From Gongronella butleri (lineage: Eukaryota > Mucoromycota > Mucoromycetes > Mucorales > Cunninghamellaceae), in assembly GCA_025201375.1 (NCBI GenBank), contig JAIWZP010000052.1, forward strand, positions 145,016-209,015: DNA of 64,000 nt, in the 5' to 3' direction. Of this stretch, positions 34,319 to 46,591 are shown piece by piece. The translations under genes were made by a program, and so were the position numbers. The number at the start of each line of letters is the position of its first letter. Position 1 is the first letter of the stretch. The notes beneath the pieces were generated by a model, which saw only the letters and a list, made by a program, of their open reading frames with translations, searched no databases and was not told the origin of the DNA.

Positions 34319-34786
34319 TTTCTAGCAAAAGAAGAAGGCAGGGGGGAATAAAGACAAGGAAACAAGACTGCAGAAAGGCAAAAAGGCACCAAAGTCCAAT
34401 AAATAAACCAGGCACACAAATGAAAATTAAAAAAAAATGGAAAAGAAGCCTATTCGCCTTTGCAAGAGTGGAAGGAGACAGGAGCGGAATGTGCGTGGAG
34501 GAGAGAGAAGGGTTAATAAAAGGGAGTGTGTGGTGTTGGCAGGCGACCAAAAGGAAAAAGCGACGCAATAAAGAAGAAAAAGTAGACGAACAAAGAGGAA
34601 AAAAAGAGTGCGCTCAACAAAATGAGCGCATCATTGAAAAAAAAAAAGGGCACGCGTGCCCCGTCAGGCGGCAAGCAGAGCCATTTCCCTGTAGATTCCG
34701 TCAATTTTTATTTTTTATTTTTGGCCAGTCCGGTACCCTACTTTTTGTTCTTCAATTTACTGTTTTTCCCATTTTTTTCTTTCGCC
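34319..34786. promoter_or_regulatory. Bidirectional promoter region (Cid1-like / NME6-like)
   Basis: A 468-bp gap between divergent start codons, purine-rich on the plus strand. No other ORF with coding character and no clear TATA box. Confidence 0.4.
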
Positions 34787-35503
34787 ATGAAGCAAGCAAA
34801 AACGCTACAATACACGCTTGCACTGCTGAAGCCGGATATTTGTGCCAATGCTGCCCTTGTGCCCGCCATTCAACAAGCTATGAAAGAAAACAACCTGCAA
34901 ATTGTCCAAAAAAGAGACGTTTTATGGTCTGAGGCTGACGCTGCCGCTTTTTACGCCGAACACAAGGGCAAATTCTTTTATCAGCGGCTATGCGGCTACA
35001 TGACGAGGTAGCCATGGGAGCCTGGGGTTGCCAATTCATGCCATTGTCGCAACAAAGAGCCATTCTTACCTTTTTTTTCTCTCTCTTTTTTATTCACCCA
35101 GTGGCCCCTTTCAAGCATATATTCTCGCGTCTCCCAATGCAATTCAAGATTGGCGTCGCTTGATTGGCCCCACGCATCCTGTCAGGTACCCAAAAAGAAA
35201 AAAAGAAAGGAGAAAAAGAAAAAGGCAGTAAAAAGAGCAAAAAGCACGACTGACATGCTGAATTAGGGCAAGAGTGATGCAGCCATCGACATTGCGTGCA
35301 TTGTACGGCTTGACAGACACGCGGAATTCCTTCCACGGCTCAGGTACAACAATGAGAGAGAAGCGCGTGCGTGTGGTTTGCTTCTTGCTCACACTCGTTT
35401 TTCCTTGATTTGGCTAGATTCTATTGACACGGCGCGACAGGAGCTCCAATTCTTTTTTCCAAAGTTTGACGTGCACCATGCATCTGCTTATTGCCGCGCA
35501 TGA
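34787..35503 (+). CDS. NME6: Nucleoside diphosphate kinase, NME6-like (group II)
   Basis: The family transfers phosphate between NTPs and NDPs through a phosphohistidine (family knowledge). Exons 34787-35007, 35102-35185, 35267-35343 and 35418-35503 join to 155 residues. It starts MKQAKTLQYTLALLKPD (the KPD of the fold) and has FFYQRLCGYMTSGPFQAYIL, WRRLIGPT and LRALYGLTDTRNSFHGSD with the catalytic His in the N-x2-HGSD context. The internal FFYQRL, GPT and LTDTRN strings and the C-terminal extension (FFFPKFDVHHASAYCRA) match NME6 better than the canonical group I enzymes. NME6 proteins of animals are mitochondrial. No obvious targeting sequence is visible here. Confidence 0.9.
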
Positions 35504-35717
35504 ATTAGAGTTTGCGCCCCCTGGAGGCGTGCGCCCTAGAAAAACATCCATTTTTAGCTTGCTTTGCGTTGCACAAACGATTCCCCCACAGTAGATTAAA
35601 TATTTTTTTCGTTTTTAATATTGGATTTTTGGCTTTTTCTTCCCTTTTCTTCCCATTCCTTTTTTTTTTTTTTTTTGCCTTTTTTTCCTCTCCTTTCCAC
35701 CTCTTTTCTTTTTTTGC

Positions 35718-38700
35718 ATGTATTCCAAATCCTCCGCCGCCGACTCTGATGTGCTCATTGCTGGCGCCGGCCCCAATGGTCTTTTCACTGCTCTGCTGCT
35801 TTGCCACATGAACATTTCAGTGCGCATCATCGGTAAAGGATCGTCCTTTCACGCCTCTCCGCATCCAACTGGACTTTTTTTTGGAAAGAGGAAAATATGA
35901 GCTGACATTTTTGCAATTGTTTTATTATTTGTTTTTTCTCTCTTTCTCTCTCGCTTTTCCCCACAGACAAGCGCAAGCGCGACGCGTTGCCGGCGCCATT
36001 GAAGGGCGGCAGCCAGCCACGGCATCGATACGAACAAGGGCCATGCAATCAATCGAGTGATCATTACGCAAACACGCTTGTACTGCTGTCGCCGCGCACA
36101 TTGCAGCTGCTTGCACTTGTTGGTCTGTTTGACATTATCAAGGCGCGCGGACGGCGGCACAGCCAGGTGCAATTATTCTCATCGACGACGGTCACGTCCA
36201 CGTCCATGGACATGTCGGCCATGGCCAGCCTGATTGACACGTTTGCGCTCTGGGACAACAAAACGACCGACTACAATTTTGCATTGTCCATCGATAAGAA
36301 GCAGCTGTGCGACATTCTCGAATCCGCGCTCCACCAGCGCCACGGCATCCAGGTCGACTATGGCCACACGCTCGTCAAAAAGACAAATCACCACGTTGGC
36401 TCGGACATGGTCATTTGCGATCTGCAATCAAGAACAAGTCGCAATCACCTGACGACACACACTTGGCGCTGTCTCTACTTGATTGCATCGGACGCAAAAT
36501 CGAATTTGGTGCAACAACAGATGGCGGGTAAGGCAATTGACTCATGCATGGGTGCTCAAGCCATGTTTACTCCACAAAAAAAAAAAAAGAGCCATTGCCT
36601 CCCCCTTTGCTATTGTGTTCTCTTTTCTCGTTGCTCAATTTTTTCCTCTTTTTTTTTGGGGGGAGGGTTGCCACAGCGTCCATGTCGTCGCTCAATCGCA
36701 AAAAGAAATCAAAGACCAAAGTGTATTCCATCATGGCGCGTGTGGAAACCAATTATCCTGAAGCTCAGGCGCTGTCCATCATTTCTAAGCCCGAAGCTAG
36801 TCTATTTATGCTAGGTAACAAAAGGGGGAAAGAGAAAAGCGCGTGAAAAACCCAGGATCTCTATTTTTTGTGTCACACATGCTCACTGAACGTGCCATTT
36901 CATCTGCTAGTGCATGAATCTTATTTTTCGTTTGTGCTACAACCATCTGTCGTGAACGACGTAGCTCCGCTCGATTTGGCCGCGTGCCAGCAACTGATCC
37001 AGCGCATTTTGCAGCCACACACCATCGAATTCCTTGAAACGTACGATTTTAGCTACTTTCATGGCGTGCCGCCCACGGCTGACCAGCAACAAATGCTCTT
37101 GGACTCGCGCTACTTTTTGCTCGGTAATGCGTCGCAGCCGACGTTCCCTCCGGGCTGGTTTTCGACGGATCTGGGCTTTGAACAAGCGATGAATCTGTCC
37201 TGGAAGCTGAATTTGCATCTGCAGCGACGATCGACCCCGCATCTACTCAACACGTACCAATCCGAGACGCGACTGCGGCGCAAGGATGCGTCGGCGGCAT
37301 CACAGCTCGTGCCTGGCGTGCACCGGCTGATGAAAGCGTGTCACCACGAGGATGCAAGCGTTTTGCTGCAGGAGCATCGATCGTGCTTCACTGGCGGCAT
37401 GCTCCTCGAGGACAATATCTTGAATTGGAATTGCCCGCGCTCTTTGCAGGTCCACCGCGGCGCCGTAGGCACGCTCGCACCCAATGCACGCATGAAACCA
37501 TACAATTTGCAACAACTTGCCGTCAAGGCACGCAACAACCAGTTGCGCCAGCACCAGCTCACACAAAAGAAGAAACATAGTGTCTCTGTGAACAGCCTGT
37601 CGTCCAACGAAGATGATCCCGCCACCTCACCCACAACGAAACGTTCGTTTTTCCGCCAATTGCTCCCATTCTCCAAGAAAAAGCCATTGGCGGACACCGC
37701 GCCAAGCCCGTCACCCGTCTCGTTCAACTTGTCCATCCCGCCGCCACCATCGACACCGTCGCTCGCGCCAACAAACACGGGCAATGCGTCAAACAACACG
37801 AATTCCGATAAATGGCGCCGCATCAAAGCAAACCATTACTTTTTATGGGACGAGATCGCGTCGCACCGGCAAATCCAGCAATCCAGCGTCAATAACAACA
37901 ACAGCAGCAACAATGGCAATGTCAATGGCAATGCGAATGGCAACGGTAGCAAAGCCAATGCCTCCAACAAGTCGTTTGCGACCTTTACACTGCTCATTTT
38001 GTGCGGCTCGCTGACGGATCCCGGCAATGTCATGGCGCTCAAGCGGTTTGGAAGGCACCTGGACCAGGCCAACTCGTTTTTGCGCCAATTCGAATACGCA
38101 AACCATGTGCCGTCGCATCAACCGCGTCGATCCACATCGACACCCACGCAAAATCAGCAACCTTCGCATCACCATTATTACGCGTCGACCCCCTTGCCGC
38201 CCTTACCTACGGGCTACGCGTCCGTGACACCCACGGACGTGACGCCGCCCTTGTCGGCCGCATCCACCACGTTTTCCTTTGGAAAAACGCAATCACACGC
38301 GCAATACGACTTTTTATTGTCGCCGCCAACATCGCCCATGACCCCGTTGGACAATTCACGCATTTCGACATTCACGCACTTGTCGTCGTCCACCGCATCA
38401 TCGTCGACAACGACCAATGGCTACGCACCGTCGTTTAGGCGGTCGTCAAGCGCATCATCGTCATCGTCAGCGCCATTGGCGACTCTACCGCTACATTACG
38501 CGTCATCTGCAGGCGACCACGGCGACACGGCGCCTCTCTTCTCCTTTACCTACTTGACGGTGTCCCCCAAACCGGTGTGTTCCGCGTTTATTGCAGAACA
38601 AACACCACAAGCGCTTGATCAGCTTTTCCCTGCAGGGCTGGATCGCGTCTTTTTGGACCACGACCATCAGGCACACAGTCTGTACACTGAGGATGACCAA

Positions 38701-38871
38701 CAGGCGCCACTGGCCGTCGTCATCCGGCCCGATGGTTACATTGGTGCCAAATTCAGCCTCAATGACGACAAACAACTTTACCAGATGAACCGTTACTTTG
38801 ATGGCTTCTTGCTGCCCATTGTCGACATGCATTCCGCGGCCGCCATGGTCGCCAATGATTTTATTTTCTAA
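35718..38871 (+). CDS. FAD-dependent monooxygenase-like protein with eroded FAD motifs and long inserts
   Basis: Exons 35718-35832, 35967-36527, 36677-36814 and 36911-38871 give 924 residues, long for the class (about 600 in phenol hydroxylases). The N-terminal Rossmann motif is intact (DVLIAGAGPNGLFTALLL, GxGxxG at 16-21), followed by LLSPRTLQLLALVGLFDII. The NAD(P)H/FAD DG-type motif is weak (LIASDAKSNLVQ). The ribose-binding segment, normally GDAAH...P..G.G.N, reads LGNASQPTFPPGWFSTDLGF (about residue 341), so the usual Asp and His are missing. NLSWKLNLHL and a C-terminal thioredoxin-like part (AVVIRPDGYIGAKF) keep the family frame. Ser/Pro/Thr/Asn-rich inserts occupy about 500-640 and 690-815. 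It may be a regulatory relative or a diverged enzyme; no substrate can be proposed. Confidence 0.75.
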
Positions 38872-39202
38872 TTTATGCCACCCACACTCCCTTCATTTGT
38901 CAGTCTTTCCTTCTGCTTCTCTCTCTCCCTTTTTGCCTCCTTGGCTTACTTAATATTTAGTCTGTCATCTAATTTTTATAATAATTAAAAACAATCTGTG
39001 AATAAGCTTCGCAGCGTGGGCTTGGGAAGGCGGGAAAAGGGAACCGATCGTCTGTGCGACGCGTGTCACCCGGGGCATTGGCGCGTGTGAGAGCCATTTG
39101 GGGCACAAACATTTTTCGATGCCAATGGGTTCTATGAGATGCTTTTTATTGACGAGGATTCGATGGAATGCTGTAAAAAAATAAAAAATAAAAAAAAGAA
39201 GA
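38872..39202. other. Convergent intergenic region
   Basis: The 331 bp between the 3' ends of the monooxygenase-like gene and NOC2. The TTTATT at 39145-39150 is a candidate NOC2 poly(A) signal on the minus strand. No gene. Confidence 0.4.
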
Positions 39203-42020
39203 TTATGCAAGCACGTACGACTCGGCTTCCGCGTCAATGGGGGCGAAATCCACGCGCGATCGCTGCAATAGTACAGAGTTGGACTTGGCCTCCAGCTATA
39301 GGAAAAAAAGGAGCGTGTGCGACAAGAGAATTAAGGGTGTTAATGAAAGGTAACACAGCGCGGTACTCGCTCATGCAAAAAGAAGAGCAAATGCTCCTAA
39401 TCCTCCTTTGATTTCCCGTCGTCTTACCGTGTGGACCAATTTGAGCAATTTGCCATTCCCCTTGACATTGCCAGATTTCTTCACAAAGCGCTTGATCTGA
39501 GAGCACAAAAGAAAAAAAAAATAGGTGAGACACGCGCACAGATCCAAAAGAGCTGCACTTACGCCAACAATGGCAGGGATGGCCAGCTCAGGGAAAGACA
39601 GATCGTGGTAGTAGGGCGAAAGTGCAAGGTCCATGGCAGCGACCACTTGCTCAATGATGCCATCCTAAGAAAACAACAACAACGACAAAAAAAAAAAATG
39701 AGAATTTTGGCTTCTTTTGCGTTTTTTTTTTCTTTCTCTTGTACCTGATACACGCGGCCGTGCAGATACGTCTTTGGCGCGCGGAGAATCACGTCCCAGT
39801 CGAGCGCCTTGGCGGTCGATGGCTTGGCCTTGTTCTGCAGCTCCGTGCTATTGAGAACCTCGAGAATATAGGGCACCAGCGTGATGTAGGCCTTGGTGGC
39901 GCGGCTCAGTGACGCGAGCGACTTGAGAATGTGGAATCGAAGGGGGTAGTATTGAGCGGTCGGGATCAATCTACAAAAAAAAAAAAAGGCGAGGGTAAGC
40001 GTACCATGTCGCGAATTATTTTTCGTTTTTCATCTTTTTCTTTTGTTTTACCGGACAGCACCAAGGGCCACCTGCGACAATGGATAGATGAGGGACTTGA
40101 GGGGTGACTCTTGGTCCGTGTCATCGCTGGGCTGGCAGTAGGTGGCAAGGACGTTTGTCCAAAAATCGATACAATGGATGTATTGCCAGTTGTACACGGC
40201 CTTGTATGTCTCATCGGAGCGGGTTTGCATGGCACCGCGCAAGTGGACGGCCAATTGGCGGATGTAGACAAATGCTTGCTGGTAGCTGGCGTCGTGGTCG
40301 AGGCCAAACAGATCGACGGCAAGATTGCGCATCAAATTGATCGACGGCAGCGTGTGCGCATTCGTGTTTTTGCACGTGCGCACAAATTCAAGGTACGTGT
40401 ATTTAAGGCACAGGTCCAACATTGGCTCGTCCTTGTCCTTTTTCTGGCTGGTATGATGGCTCGTCGACGCGAGAGACCGGATCGCAAGGAAGCTCTGGAT
40501 GCGCACATTGTCCGACGACCCCATGCTCGAGTACATGTTCAGCAGCACCTACAGGGAGAGGAATAAACGAAGGTCAGCACCGTGAAATGCGGGGGAGGGG
40601 CTCAATTGAGAAGAAAGACACGCCTTTGCAATTCTTTTTTCGCGTTTTTCGATTTTTTTTTTTTTTTTTTTTTTTTTTTACCTTGAGATAGTCCTTGGGG
40701 AGGCGCTCAAAGCAGACCCAATAGGCGGTGCACTTTTCGGCCTCTTGAACAGCAAGATATTGCATGTTGACGTCGGTAAGCGACTTTAAAAGATAGAGCA
40801 TGTTGTGCAAATAGGACTTGACCATGGATTGGAGGTGCGACCACGACTTGGACTTGCGCGGGTTGGCGCCGGGCTTGCTCTTCAGATGACGGTCAAAGAC
40901 AATGGGCGCGTAGTGCATGGCGGACGTGAGAACCTTGTTGAAAACCTCGGGATCGACGATTTTGTACACAAAATTGTGCTTTTCGCGCTCTTCCTCGTCG
41001 TTCATCTTGGTCGCCGACTTGAAGGCGGCAAACAGGCGTCGCGCCGCCTTGATGTCGCCCTTTTTTTCAATCTGCGCCACCCACGACGCCAACATGGACG
41101 CAGTGACCGTCGTCAAGTCCGCGTCGTCAAAGCCGCCCATGTCGTCTGCGTCCGATTCCTCCTCGGCCGACTCATCGTCCTCTTGCTCCTCGGCGTCACT
41201 GCCCGCGTCACCGGCCTCCTCGTCGGACATGTCGAAATCGAGCAACTCGGCATCTTCCTTGGACAAATACTTGTAAAACTCGGGATCGCGCTTCTTGAGC
41301 TCCTCCATCTCTTGCTTGTGGCGTTCCGCGTCGCGCTTAAGCTTCTCCTTGCTGTCGCCGCCCTCCTCATCGTCATCATCGCTGTTCGAGGCGTCATCGG
41401 ACGCGCTGTCGTCGTCGTCTTTTTCGCTTTCGTCTTTTTCGTCTTCGTCTTCCTCGGTGTCCAATTCCATCTCGACGTCGTCCGAGTCGCTGGCCTCTTG
41501 CGCTTGCTCCTCGACCTCATCGACGACCTCGTCCATGCTACTGTCGCCATCCTCGTCGACAACATCTGCTTTGGTGGCCGATTTGGGCGCGGGCGCGCTG
41601 AAAAAGGCGTCATCGTCATCGCTGTCCGAGCCAACCTCCACCTGGTCGATCTGGTCAAGCTCCTTGTCGAGCAGCTCGTTGTTCGCGGCTGTCGCAAAGC
41701 CCCCGCCAAAGAAATCGTCCACAGACATCGTCCTTTAAAGGAGAAAAAAAGAATGAAATTAGCCTTTTGAGATTTCCCCTTCCCCCTTCCCCCATTGTCA
41801 CTTACTTTTTGCTCTTCTTGCCCTTTTCCTTGGCCTTGGGCGACTCCTTCTTGCTCACCTTGGACGCTAAAAAGAACAAGAAAAATATGAGCCGGGCAAA
41901 AAAAGACCGGATCTCGCGGTGTTTACCTTGCTTTTGCACCTTGGCCTTGCCAGAGTCGTGCTTGGAAGCCTTGCCGTGTTTCTTGCCGCCTTTTTTAGCT
42001 TGCGCTTTGTTCTTGCCCAT
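39203..42020 (-). CDS. NOC2: Nucleolar complex protein 2 (Noc2), 60S ribosome biogenesis
   Basis: Noc2 pairs with Noc1 or Noc3 to move pre-60S particles from nucleolus to nucleoplasm (family knowledge). Eight exons on the minus strand: 42020-41927, 41866-41806, 41732-40682, 40548-40052, 39970-39745, 39664-39563, 39496-39428 and 39295-39203, phases consistent, 730 residues. The Lys-rich N terminus (MGKNKAQAKKGGKKHGK) leads into VDDFFGGGF, then an extended Asp/Glu/Ser acidic region. The conserved HEAT-like body follows: SWSHLQSMVKSYLHNMLYLL, LLNMYSSMGSSDNVRIQSFL, INLMRNLAVDLFGLD, FVYIRQLAVHLRGAM, YPLRFHILKSL and HDLSFPELAIPAIVG. An antisense ORF of 321 codons over the acidic region is a compositional shadow. 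Confidence 0.93.
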
Positions 42021-42325
42021 CGCTGATCGATCAAAAAGTGAGAAAAAAAGAAGTAAAAGGGGACAAAGAAGAGAATAGCGAAGAAACCCCGCCCGGCTCG
42101 AAGCCACTTTTTCAAGGCCGAGCGGAGTTCTCAATTTTAAATTCCGCGTCTCTGCGCCTTCAGACGCGCCCCTGAAAGCCTTGTTTTCGAGAATGGGTGT
42201 ACCCCTTTTTTTGTGCAAACGGCCATGGTCAGGTCTTTTTTTATTAATATTTTTGTGGCGCACAATGGCTAGTCCACCACATTGCAAAATTCAAAGAATA
42301 ATTTTACGTATTCAGCAACAAACGT
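42021..42325. promoter_or_regulatory. NOC2 upstream region
   Basis: The 305 bp between NOC2 and the secreted-protein locus on the same strand, containing the NOC2 promoter. No distinct motif identified. Confidence 0.35.
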
Positions 42326-42658
42326 CTAGAAAGGTCCGTCGACGCAGCTGTACTCGGCCGTGCCAATATTGTTCCAGCCTTTGGCATCGACGAAGCGGCT
42401 TTTATTGTCATTATCGCTGCAATGCAATCTGCATCCTTCCACAGTGAATAAAAGCACATTGTATTGGCCAGTGGCGCGTACAGAGACGAGTCTGGTTTGG
42501 AAGAAACTTGGTAGCAAGCAACAATCTTGGTACCCACACGAGAACGACTGGCATTGCCCCGTGAATCCTTTACCGGAGCAGCCGTAGATTTTCAGATCCT
42601 AGCTACGAACCAGCAGAGTGCACAGGGAGAGCATCAAGAGAAGTACATTCAACATCAT
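42326..42658 (-). pseudogene. Small secreted Cys-rich protein interrupted by one TAG after the signal peptide
   Basis: From ATG 42658 the frame gives MMLNVLLLMLSLCTLLVRS, a good signal peptide, then TAG at 42599-42601. The same frame then runs 90 residues without further stops to TAG at 42326: Cys-rich sequence with GCSGKGFTGQCQSFSCG, QDCC, FTVEGCRLHCSDND and YSCVDGPF (9 Cys in the mature part). No GT-AG intron can remove the codon, since the nearby GT...TAG is only about 12 nt. It is either a very recent nonsense lesion, a polymorphism, a base error or a readthrough codon. No family recognised. Confidence 0.6.
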
Positions 42659-44309
42659 TTTTGCCATTCCAAACGAGCAACGAGCAACGAGCAAAGAAAA
42701 AGAAAAAGAAAAGAAAAAAAAGTACGGAAATCCAAAAAAAAGGACTACTTGCATTTTGTGATTTAGCATCATGCAGCCGCCTTTGGATGATCCTTGCCTC
42801 CTTTTTGATCGATCGCAGTCATGCATGGATTCGTAAAAATAGCAAAAAAAAGGACGAAAAAAGGCTGTATTTCTAGCTTGGTTCAGGAGAATAAAGCCGA
42901 TATTACAATACGATCTACAGTTGTCCAGACCGAGTGCGCAAATAAAGGAGCTCCATGCATGAGGCGTGTGTGAATATAGTCCCTTTCTTCCCCCCCCCCT
43001 CGCGACCGTGACTTTTTATTTCTTTTCGTGCCACATCTTTTGGTGTTTTCACGCGCAGACCGCTAAACAAGATTTACATGATTCGGAGCAAGGACGCGTC
43101 GAGCGACTTGTCACTTGATGAAGTCCCATCAGCTTTATTTTCTAGTTTCAGCATTTTTTTTTGTTCAACTACGCGTTTTTGGTTGTGAATCTGTGTCTAC
43201 ATGACTAGGAGATGCATTCTGGGTGTCCATCGTTTACTTGGATTCTGTCTCTTTCATTTAAGCCCACTCTTAGCCCTCTGCAGCCACTGGATGGCACACA
43301 ATACTGGCTTCCGAAAATCACTGATTTTCCAAGGGGTTCAGGCAAGGGGTTGAAAATGAAGAAATTTGAGCCCCCAGATCGCCACGCGAGTCAACTACAA
43401 GATAAACACGCCTCATTCACCTACGAAAATCAATTTAAAACCAAGAGTCCATTGGCTAGTTTTCGCGTAACATGCGTTTGACGTTATATTTTCGGCGCAA
43501 GGACATTTCGGCAAAGTTGCTCGTATCTCCAAAACTTGCAATTACCAGAAAGAACTTGGCTCGAAGCGTAGGTGGACATTGGTGATCTATGAAAAAAGTG
43601 ATATTTTGGGCACTTTTGACGCGGTTTGAAAATCATAGAGATGGTCGACGCGTGAAAAAGCGCGTCAAACATCGATATTCACGCGCCCGTTCCTAGTCAA
43701 TTCCATGCACCCTGCATCTCTCGTGCTAGCGGACGCGTTAGTGGAGCTGTGTGAGCGTGTTTTTCCGTGTAATTCGCGCTTGAAATTTGATCTAAAATCG
43801 CGAGTTGCTCGTCAACCAGCAAGTCGATCCCACTCATTTTTGATGTTTTTCGTGGTTTCTCTATGCGGCATCCCTACTGTGCAAGTATGGCTAAGTTTTG
43901 AAGACCCATTTTTTCGATTTTGGTTTGAGAGCTTGCCACGGCTCAAATTTTGATTTGCGTGTGGTGGGCCCCAACGACTTTTGACAGCGGCAAGATCGCT
44001 TTTACGGGTGTGATTGTTTATGCTGGGAGGTATTTTAGGCCTACAAAGTGCCCAGCTGACTTTTGCTAGCAGATATATCTCTGAATACAATTGTTTTATT
44101 GAATTTTTATTGATCCTTCGTTTAAATGAGCACGCTCATGAAGCTGTCTCGCCTGTTGACTGCGGCAATGTCGGCATGAATGAGGGCTGCGTGCGGAGAT
44201 TGAGCGTGTCCCAAAAGTTTACAAGCAAAGCCACCTGCCAAATTTGAATGGCACTTTTTCGCGCGCCTTAATTCTTTCTCATTCCCACTTTTTTTTTTTT
44301 TTGACACGA
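42659..44309. repeat. Repeat island 3
   Basis: After a short promoter-like stretch with A-rich tracts, about 43220-43970 is a diverged direct copy of about 55440-56170 (CATTTTTTCGATTTTGGTTT and CAGCAAGTCGAT/CAGCAAGTCAAT landmarks), part of which also occurs at 16440-17100. No coding ORF. Confidence 0.6.
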
Positions 44310-46591
44310 ATGACGGACACGTTTGGAGTACAAGGTGACGCGTTTTGGAAGTGGCTCTCTGATAATGGCGTTGGACTTTCGGACGGAATAGCTTTCAAAG
44401 ACTACCGGTGCGACCAAGCCGGCCGTGGCGTGGTTGCTACGCGACTTATCAAGGTAAAAAAAAAGCTACTTGGCGATCAACTTGTCACACTCACGCGGAC
44501 TATAGGACGGCGAGACCCTCTTTTCTTTGCCTCGAAAGGTGCTTTTTTCGACAAAAACAGCGGCGCTTGCCAAACAGCCCGGATTTGACGCCATTTTGCA
44601 GAGCCTCCAGGGAGGCTGGACGGCATTGATCCTTTGCATGATGTACGAGCTGGACCGCGCCGATTCTTTTTGGAAGCCTTACTTTGGTAAAAAGCGCGTA
44701 AAAAAGTAAAACTTAAAAAAAGCACACTCATTCTTGCATTGCGTTGCCAATTGGTCTGCTTTAGATGTTTTGCCTCGCGAGTTTTCGACGCCCATGTTCT
44801 GGGATGATTGGTCGTCGCTGCAAGGCACGGGCATCATGAACAAGATTGGCAAGGAAGAGGCGGACCAATGCTACGATGAGCAGATTTTGCCGATTATTCA
44901 GGTTAGTTTCCAACGTGGAAATGATCAATTGAGCAATGACAACTGATGATTCATGTGATTTAGGCGCACCCCGATTTGTTTGACACGGCTGTGCACACAA
45001 AGCATCTGTTCCACGTGTGCGGGTCGCTGATCATGGCGTACAGCTTCCATGAAGAGGTGCCAGCCGATGAAACGAGCAAAAAAGAGGGCAATGGCGCGCA
45101 CGACGACAGCTTAGACGACTCGGAAGAGGACGAGGAGGAAGAGGACGAGGACCAGGGCCTCATTGCGATGGTGCCCATGGCCGACATGCTCAATCACAAG
45201 ACCGGGTACAACAATGCGCGTTTGTTCCACGAGCCCGAGCAATTGGTCATGAAAGCCATCAAGGACATTGCCTCTGGCGACCAAATCTATAACACGTATG
45301 GCGACCTGTGCAATGCGGACCTATTGCGCAAGTACGGCTTTACCGACGATCCGAACCCCTTTGACCTCGTGGAAATCGACGGCCAAGACGTCATGACCCT
45401 CGCATGTCCTGCAGACCACGATGACGAGATCAAAGAAGAGAAGGTACCAATAGAGTTGGGGGGGAGGACATCAAGAAAAAAAAAAAAGGGAGCTGACACG
45501 CGCATTCGCCCCCCTTTTTTTTCTTGTCCAGCTGGGCTATCTCATGGAGGAAGGCGTCATGGACGAGTAAGTTTATTTTTTTTATTTGTTTGAAGTGCGT
45601 GCGAGTGAATGTGCTGCGTGAAAGAGCAAAAAGAGAGAGCGAGAAAGCAGGCAAAAGCGGGGAAAGAGGCGTGTCCATGCAGTCTTTTTGCGTTTTCTGC
45701 GGTTCAGTGTGACTCGGACGGCGATGCGTCCTGCACCGTCTTATGCAATGTCGTTGTTTATGTCGCGGCCTGGCTGAAAGAGAAGGAGGGAAAAGGGGAT
45801 GGAGCGGGAGCCGGCGCCGAGGCGTATGAAAAAAAAAAACAAATTGGCCAAAAATAGAAACGATGGTGCATTCATGCATATTTTTTAGCTGCTTTGTGAT
45901 AGATGGCGATCACGAGATCCCCCCTGAACTGGTCGCGTCGGGTAAGCCGATGCATTGGATTTTTTTTTTTGTCTTTTTGCCTCATCAGGTGCCCCTTTTG
46001 GCCCTTTTTTTTTGTCTTTTGTCATCATAGTGATTGTGTTTTCAAGCCCTGTGGAGACATTCAAGAAATGGGCCAGTAAAGGCAAGGTGCCGTCACCAAA
46101 GCTCACAGAGCCGGTTCAACAAGTCCTTCTAAAGATTCTCGGCGCCCGACTTGAAAAGTACACCTGCAGCCTACAAGTAAGATGCGTGCACCAAACACAT
46201 AGCGTGTGCAAGCGTGCCGCCGTCGCCCACCCGCCGCTAAGCGCGCGCGCGAGCCGCGGGGGAGGAAATTGGGGGAGAGGGGGAGGACGAGGGGCCGTCA
46301 AAGCAAGAGAGTGTGGGCCCTTTTTCCCTAAAAAAAAAAAAAAAAAACAGGTCCACGTCGTTGCTCACTCCTGCTTTTTTCTCTCTCTCTTTTTTTAAGG
46401 CTGACCTGGAGCAAGGGATGACGAGCGCATTGGATGAAAATGAGAAGAACGCGCTCCGTGTTAGGATAGGTGAAAAGAAGATCTTGGAAACGACCATCAA
46501 CAAGCTGCGCCAGTTGGACATCAGCGATAAGAAGCGATCGTCATCTTACAATGGCACCGAACAGCAACCAAAAAAGCAACGATCCAAATAA
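44310..46591 (+). CDS. RKM4: SET-domain protein lysine methyltransferase, SETD6/Rkm4 type
   Basis: Rkm4 methylates ribosomal protein L42 in yeast; human SETD6 targets RelA and others (family knowledge). Exons 44310-44453, 44539-44686, 44765-44901, 44964-45443, 45532-45566, 45889-45941, 46031-46176 and 46400-46591 give 444 residues. Visible marks: FWKWLSDNGVGLSDGI, AGRGVVATRLI (start of SET), GGWTALILCMMYEL, FWKPYF, QGTGIM, AHPDLFDT, MVPMADMLNHKTGYNNA (the SET N-H motif), IASGDQIYNTYGDLCNADLL (Tyr of the active site) and YGFTDDPNPFD. A 20-residue acidic run sits inside the SET insert. The C-terminal Rubisco-LSMT-type helical domain ends in a Lys/Gln-rich tail. The exon 1-2 junction lacks about three residues usually present (A-x-GE-x-LF), so that boundary may be slightly off. 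The fifth intron is long (322 nt). Confidence 0.85.

Noticed and set aside
40805..41770. 321-codon plus-strand ORF opposite NOC2
   Set aside because: Produced by the Asp/Glu/Ser-rich codons of the NOC2 N terminus read in antisense; hydrophobic low-complexity product without motifs.
45608..45856. Possible extra exon of the SETD6/Rkm4-like gene
   Set aside because: A CAG acceptor at 45707 exists, but the sequence after it hits a stop in the required phase, while 45566 joins 45889 in phase with family-like sequence (MDDCFVIDGDHEIPPEL).
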